Positions 13,208 to 19,278 of a DNA stretch of 19,278 nt are shown piece by piece; the stretch's first letter is position 1; every line of letters begins with the position of its first letter. The notes beneath the pieces are model-generated. The model worked only from the letters and a program-made list of their open reading frames with translations. It ran no database searches and was not told the origin of the DNA. The DNA comes from JAZLDV01 sp045614925 (GTDB lineage Bacteria; Bacillota_I; Bacilli_A; Erysipelotrichales; Coprobacillaceae): NCBI GenBank assembly GCA_045614925.1, contig JAZLDV010000015.1, positions 1-19,278 of the forward strand, given 5' to 3'. The position numbers and the translations under genes were made by a program.

Positions 13208-14178
13208 ATATATTTAAATAATGACTCATCATAACCCATATAAATAAAATCCTTTATAATTGTATCGAACCTTTTGAATGTCAAAACGTTATGTTCAATG
13301 TATGAGTAAATGTCAGAAACATTGCAAAATTCCCCTATTACAAATGATTTCTTATTCTGGTAGTCATATATCATTTTTTGTGATAAAACTCCTATAAGTA
13401 CCGATTTGAGCTCAAAATTATCAACATTTAAATTTAAAAGTCTTTGTATTGTTAAAATGGCATCACTAGAGTGTATAGTCGCATAGACTAAATGTCCTGT
13501 TAAAGCACATCTTATTGCTATCTTTGCAGTTATTTCATCTCTTATTTCTCCAATTACTATTACATCTGGATCATGTCTTAAAATTTGTTTTAAACATGTA
13601 GTATAAGTGATACCTATATCTTCATTTAATTCAATCTGCAGACATTTATCGATATTCATTTCTATTGGATCCTCAAGTGATATGATATTTAGATCATGAT
13701 TCTTATTTAATTCATTAATCAATGTATATAATGTTGTTGATTTTCCTGAGCCAGTAACTCCACTTATAATAAATAACCCAGATCTTTTAAAAATAATATT
13801 TTTTAAAAACCGAATTAGTTCTCTTTGTGGTGATAATTCATCTAATGAATATACTAAAGTGTCATACATAATTCTAATTACGAGACTTTGTATATTTTTT
13901 GTTGGTAATAAAGAAACTCTAAAATTATATTCTTTATTATTAATAGTTGATCTAAATTCACCTGTTGAACATAATAACTTATTGTTAGTATTTAAATGAG
14001 ATTTATATTTAATGTAATTAATGATTTTAAGTCCATCTTCTTGGTTATAGTCTCGATAATGAATAATTTTTCCATAAATTCTAAACCGTATGATTAACTT
14101 TTCATTTAACTCAATGTGTATATCACTTGCATGATCTTCTATTGCATGATAGAAAATCTTTTCTAAAAGTTTTTTCAT
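13204..14178 (-). CDS. comGA: Competence pilus assembly ATPase ComGA
   Basis: First comG gene: the GspE/PilB-type hexameric ATPase that powers the DNA-uptake pseudopilus. The 324-residue protein has an N-terminal region with HASDIHIEL (16-24), Walker A GVTGSGKST (140-148), the Asp box ISLEDPIE (166-173), Walker B DPDVIVIGEIRD (203-214) and the His box GHLVYATIHSSDA (228-240). The zinc-binding Cys cluster of PilB proteins is absent, as in ComGA. A good AGGAGGG site stands 7 bases before the ATG. The upstream gap of about 50 bases after the preceding terminator must hold the operon promoter. I see no ComK box (AAAA-N5-TTTT) there and no convincing sigma-A -35/-10 pair, so how it is controlled is open. 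Confidence 0.94.
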   Translation of the reverse strand: MKKLLEKIFYHAIEDHASDIHIELNEKLIIRFRIYGKIIHYRDYNQEDGLKIINYIKYKSHLNTNNKLLCSTGEFRSTINNKEYNFRVSLLPTKNIQSLVIRIMYDTLVYSLDELSPQRELIRFLKNIIFKRSGLFIISGVTGSGKSTTLYTLINELNKNHDLNIISLEDPIEMNIDKCLQIELNEDIGITYTTCLKQILRHDPDVIVIGEIRDEITAKIAIRCALTGHLVYATIHSSDAILTIQRLLNLNVDNFELKSVLIGVLSQKMIYDYQNKKSFVIGEFCNVSDIYSYIEHNVLTFKRFDTIIKDFIYMGYDESLFKYI

Positions 14179-14230
14179 ATATTTACCCTCCTACTTATAT
14201 ATACACATTAATGTTTCAATTTTCTTCAAT

Positions 14231-14260
14231 AAAAAAAGAATATCTTTTATAGATATTCTT
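14231..14260 (-). terminator. Intrinsic terminator before the comG operon
   Basis: A 10-bp stem AAGAATATCT / AGATATTCTT with a 5-base loop is followed by seven T on the minus strand. The 5' arm starts at the second base of the preceding TAA. It isolates comG from the upstream hydrolase gene. Confidence 0.88.
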
Positions 14261-14873
14261 ATGCTTTTAAATATGGGTTATTTTCTTTTTCGTAAGCAAG
14301 AGTTGTTGATTCACCATGTCCTGGATATACAACTGCATCAAAATCTAATTCTTTTATTGATTTTAATGTTTCCTTAGTTTTTAAATTAGACGATGTAGGG
14401 AAATCAAATCTTCCGATTGAACCAGCAAATAATACATCCCCACTGAAAATTGCGTTTTCTTTTGGTACATAAATCATACTGCTTCCTTGGCAATGTCCTT
14501 CTAACAACATCCATCTGATTTCATATCCACATAATTCAAAAGTTTCTTCAGCTGAGATAACTTCAGATTTTAATACAAATGGAAAAATCATATCAGATAA
14601 GTTTAAACCTGTATCAGTTAATAATTCTTTTGTGTATTCATGTGTATATACATCGCAATCACATCTATCAGTTAAATAATCAACTGCCCCAATATGATCA
14701 AAATGACCATGAGTGATTAAAATTGCTTTTAATGTTAATTCATTTTCGTTTAAGTATTTAACAATTTTTTGACCATTTGTTGCTGGATCTATAATAAAGC
14801 ATTCTTTTGTTTCTTCGTTGATAACGATATAACAATTTGTTTCCATGCTCCCTAAAATCATTTTTTTAATCAT
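14259..14873 (-). CDS. MBL-fold metallohydrolase (glyoxalase II-like, YqgX type)
   Basis: A 204-residue metallo-beta-lactamase-fold hydrolase of the short glyoxalase II-like group. All metal ligands are visible: THGHFDH (54-60; His55, His57, Asp59, His60), His127 in LEGHCQGSS, Asp146 in FSGDVLF and His186 in YPGHG. The fold starts with the typical NCYIV strand. There is no C-terminal glutathione-binding domain as in true glyoxalase II, so the substrate may be a bacillithiol or other thioester; this is inference. B. subtilis has the similar yqgX in the region near comG. An AGGAG site stands 8 bases before the ATG. The gene lies between terminators, so it has its own promoter or depends on leakage past rpmG. 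Confidence 0.9.
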   Translation of the reverse strand: MIKKMILGSMETNCYIVINEETKECFIIDPATNGQKIVKYLNENELTLKAILITHGHFDHIGAVDYLTDRCDCDVYTHEYTKELLTDTGLNLSDMIFPFVLKSEVISAEETFELCGYEIRWMLLEGHCQGSSMIYVPKENAIFSGDVLFAGSIGRFDFPTSSNLKTKETLKSIKELDFDAVVYPGHGESTTLAYEKENNPYLKA

Positions 14874-14900
14874 ATAAACATCTCCTTTTTTTCATATAAG

Positions 14901-14920
14901 AAAAAAAAGCCATAAGGCTT
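14901..14920 (-). terminator. Intrinsic terminator of rpmG
   Basis: A short stem AAGCC / GGCTT with a 4-base loop is flanked by A and T runs that extend the pairing, ending in T8 on the minus strand. The arm begins at the second base of the rpmG stop codon. Confidence 0.8.
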
Positions 14921-15068
14921 ATTTTTTTTCTTTATGAGTAGTTTTTTTGTTACATCTTGGACAGTATTTTTTTACTTCCATTCTTTCTGGATGATTTCTT
15001 TTATTTTTAGTATTGATGTAGTTTTCTTCACCACATTCAGTACATTTTAAAATGATATTGTCTCTCAT
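14919..15068 (-). CDS. rpmG: 50S ribosomal protein L33 (zinc-binding form)
   Basis: A 49-residue protein starting MRDNIILKCTECGEENYINT, with the L33 core TKNKRNHPERMEVKKYCPRC. The four cysteines (9, 12, 36, 39) form two CxxC knuckles, so this is the zinc-binding C+ type; many Firmicutes also carry a Cys-free paralogue expressed under zinc limitation. L33 sits in the large subunit near the E site. GGAGG lies 7 bases before the ATG. It follows the penicillin-binding protein gene by 100 bases, as pbpA and rpmG are neighbours in B. subtilis, and has its own terminator. Confidence 0.96.
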   Translation of the reverse strand: MRDNIILKCTECGEENYINTKNKRNHPERMEVKKYCPRCNKKTTHKEKK

Positions 15069-15099
15069 TTTTACACCTCCATCATTAATTCGCTTATTT

Positions 15100-15108
15100 A
15101 TAATATCA
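15100..15108 (-). promoter_or_regulatory. Candidate extended -10 promoter for rpmG
   Basis: TGATATTAT (TG-n-TATTAT) lies about 31 bases before the rpmG ATG. The -35 region is poor. No terminator is visible between the penicillin-binding protein gene and rpmG, so rpmG may also be read from upstream. Confidence 0.4.
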
Positions 15109-15168
15109 TAAACTTTTACAAATTGCTATAGTTTTATGAACTTTTTTATTGATATTTGTAATATAGAA

Positions 15169-17229
15169 CTATTCTTCACTTGCGGAGTGCTTGCTAAAAT
15201 ATTTTTCAAATGTTGATTTAGCAATCATAGAACATGCTGCAGCACTATTTACACCTTGTTCTTCAGATATACAGCTAATCGCAATTTGAGGATTATCATA
15301 AGGGGCATAACCAACAAATGTTTTATTTACATAATCTGTTGTATTTTTATTTACATAAACCTGAGCAGTACCTGTTTTTCCTGCAGGATTGTAATGACCA
15401 TCTACTGCACCTGCTAATCCAGTTACAACCCCTTCTCTAAATCCTTTTTGTACTTGTTTGAATGCTAATTCATATTCTGATACATCATCTAAAACTTTTG
15501 TTTTGTGAGTTAATATAGATACTTTATTGCCATCTTCATCTTCATTAAATGAGTCTAAGAATAGGTGTGGCTGGATTCTTTTTCCACCATTAGCAATAGT
15601 AGAAATGTATTGAGCCATTTGTATTGTAGTATAAGTATCATATTGTCCTATTGAAAAGTCTAAAAGATGTCCAGGTTGTCTTGAAGTAATCGGTCCTCTA
15701 TATCCTAATGATTCAAAAGGAACATCAAGCCCAGTTTTTACTCCAAGTCCTAATTCTCCAACATCTTTTCTTAATACATCAAATGCACTATCATCAATAA
15801 TCAATGGCTGATCATATTGATAATTGGCTTTACCTAATTTAAATGCAATGTAATACATATATATGTTTGATGATAGAGATAATGCTTTAACATCCGTTAA
15901 AGGTCCAAGACCGCCTTTATCCCAAGAATGTTTAACAGGTGTTCCTTTAATTTTAATACCTGCAGCAGTATCCATAAATATAGTATTAGGAGTTATATAA
16001 TTATGTTTGTATCCACTATAAATCGTCCCACCTTTAAATGCAGAACCAATAGCATATGCATTCATATATGCACCCGATGCATAATCGATAATTTCACCAG
16101 ATTTTAATCTTTGTTTTCCCGACATTGAGATAATATCTCCGTTGTTTGGATTCATTGTTACAACGAATATATTATCATTATATTTGTTTTCATTATTGTT
16201 GTATTTAGTTAGATAGTTAGTTATTTCTTCATCAACAAATTGCTGGATATCCCAATCAATTGTTAATCTGATATTGTCACCTTTTGTTCCTGCTGATACG
16301 CTTTTAACAACTGGATTACCATATTCATCATAAGATAAAGAATATTTACCACTATCACCCTTTAAAATAGATTCATATTGTTGTTCTAAACCACTAATTC
16401 CTACTCTAGAATCATTATAGTAATCGTTGGATAATAAGAAATCTCTGTTTGATTTAGGTAGACCTTCTTTTTTAGTTACAACTCTTCCTAATACACTTTT
16501 GAATGAAGTATCATAAGTATATTCTCTAGACCAATCTTGTGTTACTTGAATTCCTTTTAATATATTTTTATTTTCACCAATAATACTCGCTTCTTTTACA
16601 GATAAACCTTCTAATAAAACAACTGATCCATTTAAACAGTTTTTTATTTTATATTGAAGCATATAATAACGAATATCATTATCACTCAAGTTTTCCTTTA
16701 AAAACTCCTCTGTAAGAGCATTTAATTGTTTTTTGTAGATAGCATCGCTATTTTCTGCTAAATCTTCTTCACTCAAAAGAGAGTTAACTAAATCTTTATC
16801 TTTCATAATCATATAATCTTTACGATCACGAAGTGTCACATTACTAACATCAATTTTTACATTATCCATTAAAAAATGAATAATCATATCAATATGATCT
16901 TTAGTAATACCTTCTACGGCATAATAAGTCGCACAGTTAATATTTTTGTTGTAAACTAGTCTTTTATAGTTACGATCATAAATATTACCTCTAAATGTAT
17001 CATTTATGTAAGTATTTGTACTATATTTTGCTAGTTTAGTTAAATAATAATCATGTTGTGATATTTGAGTGAAATATAGTTTTCCAGTTAATAGACAACC
17101 TAAAGCAATAATGACTCCGATTAATATATAAAAACGTTTGGTAATAATATTTTCAGTCTGGTTTCTTATTTTATATCTGATTTCTTTTAAACCATCAAAT
17201 TTAATATCATTTTTCCTAAATAATCCCAC
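15169..17229 (-). CDS. pbpA: Class B penicillin-binding protein (PBP2-type transpeptidase)
   Basis: A monofunctional transpeptidase that crosslinks peptidoglycan, probably in the elongation complex. The 686-residue protein has a cytoplasmic Lys/Arg-rich N-terminus, one membrane helix (about 33-50), a dimerisation/pedestal domain (with RGNIYDRN, 80-87, and GISGLEQQYE, 277-286) and a C-terminal transpeptidase domain. The catalytic motifs are SAFK (396-399, nucleophile Ser396), SSN (453-455) and KTGTAQ (618-623). The long insertion in the pedestal (about 110-200) is Lys/Asp-rich helix. The start is GTG, 5 bases after AGGTG. Neighbouring rpmG matches the B. subtilis pbpA context. I cannot exclude a division or sporulation PBP (SpoVD/PbpH type), but no PASTA domain is present. 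Confidence 0.92.
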   Translation of the reverse strand: MGLFRKNDIKFDGLKEIRYKIRNQTENIITKRFYILIGVIIALGCLLTGKLYFTQISQHDYYLTKLAKYSTNTYINDTFRGNIYDRNYKRLVYNKNINCATYYAVEGITKDHIDMIIHFLMDNVKIDVSNVTLRDRKDYMIMKDKDLVNSLLSEEDLAENSDAIYKKQLNALTEEFLKENLSDNDIRYYMLQYKIKNCLNGSVVLLEGLSVKEASIIGENKNILKGIQVTQDWSREYTYDTSFKSVLGRVVTKKEGLPKSNRDFLLSNDYYNDSRVGISGLEQQYESILKGDSGKYSLSYDEYGNPVVKSVSAGTKGDNIRLTIDWDIQQFVDEEITNYLTKYNNNENKYNDNIFVVTMNPNNGDIISMSGKQRLKSGEIIDYASGAYMNAYAIGSAFKGGTIYSGYKHNYITPNTIFMDTAAGIKIKGTPVKHSWDKGGLGPLTDVKALSLSSNIYMYYIAFKLGKANYQYDQPLIIDDSAFDVLRKDVGELGLGVKTGLDVPFESLGYRGPITSRQPGHLLDFSIGQYDTYTTIQMAQYISTIANGGKRIQPHLFLDSFNEDEDGNKVSILTHKTKVLDDVSEYELAFKQVQKGFREGVVTGLAGAVDGHYNPAGKTGTAQVYVNKNTTDYVNKTFVGYAPYDNPQIAISCISEEQGVNSAAACSMIAKSTFEKYFSKHSASEE

Positions 17230-17253
17230 GTTATCACCTCTTTATCCTATTAT

Positions 17254-17281
17254 ATTATAATCAATATATGAAGTAAATCAA
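17254..17281 (-). promoter_or_regulatory. Sigma-A promoter of the penicillin-binding protein gene
   Basis: TTGATT (17276-17281) and TATAAT (17254-17259) are 16 bases apart, about 25 bases before the GTG start. A 5-bp dyad GGTAT-N5-ATACC (17282-17296) abuts the -35 and could be an operator. Confidence 0.65.
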
Positions 17282-17307
17282 GGTATAAAAAATACCAAAT
17301 TTCACAC

Positions 17308-17330
17308 AAAAAAAAGCCATAAAGGCTTTT
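17308..17330 (-). terminator. Intrinsic terminator of lepA
   Basis: A 7-bp stem AAAAGCC / GGCTTTT with a 5-base loop runs into a T8 tract on the minus strand. The 5' arm starts at the second base of the lepA TAA. Confidence 0.88.
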
Positions 17331-19137
17331 AATTGTCATCTACAGATAAAATAGCCATGAATGCTTCTTGAGGAATTTCAACACTTCCTACTGCTTTCAT
17401 ACGTTTTTTACCTTCTTTTTGTTTTTCTAATAATTTCTTTTTACGAGAAATATCCCCACCATAACATTTAGCTAATACATTTTTACGCATTGCTTTAATA
17501 TTTGTTCTTGCAATAACTTTACCTTGAATAGCAGCTTGTACAGGTACTTCAAACATTTGTTTTGGAATAATTTCTTTTAATTTTTCACAAATAACTTTCC
17601 CTCTATTGTAAGCGAAGTCTTTATGAACAATTGTTGATAATGCATCGACTACATCACCATTTAATAAAATATCCATTCTTGTTAATTTACTTGTTTTATA
17701 TTGGTTAACTTCATAATCAAAAGATGCATATCCTTTTGTACATGATTTTAATTTATCAAAGAAATCATAAACAATTTCACTTAATGGAATATCATAAACA
17801 ACATTTCTTCTTAAATCATCAATATATTGAATATCTTGATATTCTCCACGTTTTTGTTGGCATAATTCCATAATTGGTCCAACATATTCATTTGGAGTCA
17901 TAATTGTAGCTCTAACATAAGGTTCTTCAATTCTTGATATTTTTTGTGGATCAGGTAATTGTGCTGGGTTATCAATTTGAATCATTGTTCCATCAGTAAG
18001 ATAAACATGATAAACAACAGATGGTGCTGTTGCAATAAGATCCAAATCAAACTCTCTTTCTAATCTTTCTTCAATAACATCCATATGAAGTAAACCTAAG
18101 AATCCACATCTAAAACCAAACCCAAGAGCTTGAGATGTTTCTGGTTCAAAAATTAATGAAGAGTCACTTAATTCCATTTTTTCTAAAGCTTCTCTTAAAT
18201 CTTTATATCTTGCGTTATCAACAGGATATAAACCACAATATACCATAGGATTTAACTGTCTGTAACCTGGTAATGGTTCCTTAGCAGGATTATCAAGAAC
18301 TGTAATAGTATCACCAACATGAATATCTTGAATTGATTTAATTGATGCAGCAATCCATCCTACTTCTCCAGTCACTAAACAATCTTTTTTAGTTTCTTTT
18401 GGTGTTCTTACACCTAATTCAACAACTTCATATACAGCATCACTAGCCATAAATTTAATTTTATCGCCTACTTTAATACTTCCTTCTTTAACGCACACAT
18501 GAACAATAACACCACGATAACTATCGTAGAATGAGTCGAAAATTAAAGCTTGTGTAGGATTGTTAATATTTCCTTTTGGAGCAGGAACATTTTTAACAAT
18601 ATCTTCTAACACATCTTTAATATTTAAACCTGTTTTTGCAGAGATTAATGGTGCTTCGTCAGCAGGTAACCCTATAATATCTTCAATTTCACTGATTACT
18701 CTTTGTGGATCTGCACTTGGAAGATCTACTTTATTGATAACAGGAAGAATTTCAAGGTTGTTATCTAATGCTAAAAAGACATTAGCTAATGTTTGTGCTT
18801 CAACACCTTGAGCAGCATCTACAACTAAAACTGCCCCTTCACATGCGGCTAACGAACGAGAAACCTCATAAGTGAAGTCGACATGGCCAGGTGTGTCAAT
18901 AAGATGAAGTAAATATGTTTCACCATCATCAGCAGTGTATTGTAACTGAACTGAGTTCAGTTTGATTGTAATTCCACGTTCTCTTTCAAGATCCATACTA
19001 TCAAGGAGCTGTTCTTTCATTTCACGGTCGCTTACAGCACCAGTTAATTGAAGAATTCTATCAGCTAGCGTTGATTTACCATGATCTATATGGGCAATAA
19101 TAGAAAAATTTCTAATATGTGATTGATCAATACTCAT
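17329..19137 (-). CDS. lepA: Elongation factor 4 (LepA), ribosomal GTPase
   Basis: LepA is a translational GTPase, related to EF-G, that acts on the 70S ribosome and in 30S assembly. The 602-residue protein is full length. The GTPase motifs are G1 AHIDHGKS (15-22), G2 RGITI (54-58), G3 DTPGH (81-85), G4 NKVD (135-138) and G5 SAKTG (166-170). EF-G-like domains II, III and V follow, then the LepA-specific C-terminal domain with RTNIKAMRKNVLAKCYGGD and SRKKKLLEKQKEGKKRMK. GGGGA precedes the ATG. It appears to be monocistronic. The AT-rich 140 bases upstream to the window end contain no promoter I can call with confidence. Confidence 0.98.
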   Translation of the reverse strand: MSIDQSHIRNFSIIAHIDHGKSTLADRILQLTGAVSDREMKEQLLDSMDLERERGITIKLNSVQLQYTADDGETYLLHLIDTPGHVDFTYEVSRSLAACEGAVLVVDAAQGVEAQTLANVFLALDNNLEILPVINKVDLPSADPQRVISEIEDIIGLPADEAPLISAKTGLNIKDVLEDIVKNVPAPKGNINNPTQALIFDSFYDSYRGVIVHVCVKEGSIKVGDKIKFMASDAVYEVVELGVRTPKETKKDCLVTGEVGWIAASIKSIQDIHVGDTITVLDNPAKEPLPGYRQLNPMVYCGLYPVDNARYKDLREALEKMELSDSSLIFEPETSQALGFGFRCGFLGLLHMDVIEERLEREFDLDLIATAPSVVYHVYLTDGTMIQIDNPAQLPDPQKISRIEEPYVRATIMTPNEYVGPIMELCQQKRGEYQDIQYIDDLRRNVVYDIPLSEIVYDFFDKLKSCTKGYASFDYEVNQYKTSKLTRMDILLNGDVVDALSTIVHKDFAYNRGKVICEKLKEIIPKQMFEVPVQAAIQGKVIARTNIKAMRKNVLAKCYGGDISRKKKLLEKQKEGKKRMKAVGSVEIPQEAFMAILSVDDN

Positions 19138-19278
19138 AAATATCCCCCTTTCTTTGTTACCTATCTATTTTACACAAATATCTAAAAAAATGAAATACAA
19201 AAATATTATATTTTTATTTAAAAAATAATAAATTTTTAATAAATAATTAAAAATCCATAAAAATAATGAGATTATTTA

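Noticed and set aside
14179..14230. ComK box or sigma-A promoter before comGA
   Set aside because: AAAA is present but no TTTT at N5 spacing; TTGAAA and TTGAAG lie at wrong distances from the TATATA/TATAAG stretch.
1..19278. Mobile element, CRISPR array, tRNA, rRNA or defence genes
   Set aside because: No transposase or integrase motifs, no spaced repeats, and no cloverleaf-like segments seen on either strand; the content is core chromosomal.

Overview
The window is a low-GC, gene-dense bacterial chromosome segment in which every convincing gene lies on the minus strand, so transcription runs from high to low coordinates. The gene set (sporulation genes spoIVB and spoIIIAH, a comG pseudopilus operon, a zinc-type L33, the nusB-xseA-xseB-ispA-dxs-tlyA-recN block) and the very AT-rich codon use point to a spore-forming Firmicute. 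My best guess is an Erysipelotrichia/Coprobacillaceae-type gut anaerobe; this is inference from gene content and order, not from a database match.

In transcription order: (1) lepA (19137-17329), with its own terminator. (2) A class B penicillin-binding protein (17229-15169), then rpmG for ribosomal protein L33 (15068-14919, too short for most ORF callers), then a metallo-beta-lactamase-fold hydrolase (14873-14259). (3) A complete seven-gene comG operon, comGA to comGG (14178-10596), with neighbouring genes overlapping or nearly touching. (4) efp, with a good sigma-A promoter and a strong terminator. (5) spoIIIAH, alone, behind a near-perfect sigma-E-type promoter. (6) An Asp23/Gls24-family gene. 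(7) A compact housekeeping operon nusB-xseA-xseB-ispA-dxs-tlyA-recN (8938-1892), joined by overlaps or gaps of 0-8 bases. (8) spoIVB, behind a candidate sigma-G promoter and a long hairpin that includes its start codon. (9) A 158-residue membrane-anchored protein with short Gly-ending repeats, and a 48-residue two-helix membrane protein at the window edge.

The order efp / spoIIIA / Asp23-like (yqhY) / nusB / xseA / xseB / ispA / dxs / tlyA / recN / spoIVB is the Bacillus subtilis order with pieces missing: spoIIIAA-AG, accB-accC, folD, ahrC and spo0A are not at their usual places. The retained blocks cover translation (EF-P, L33, LepA), transcription antitermination (NusB), DNA repair and turnover (RecN, exonuclease VII), isoprenoid precursor supply for cell-wall lipid carriers (Dxs, IspA), cell elongation (PBP), DNA uptake (ComG) and forespore-mother cell signalling (SpoIIIAH, SpoIVB).

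The observations I would look at first are: a 13-bp inverted repeat that would hide the spoIVB start codon in recN read-through mRNA but not in mRNA from a promoter inside it; a comGF gene whose only sensible start is an AUU codon behind a perfect Shine-Dalgarno; an orphan spoIIIAH with a sigma-E promoter; an EF-P with Arg at the tip position; and terminators that overlap, or nearly touch, the stop codon of the preceding gene in all seven cases. I did not find a defence island, mobile element, CRISPR array or tRNA, and I see no clear wholly new multi-gene system.
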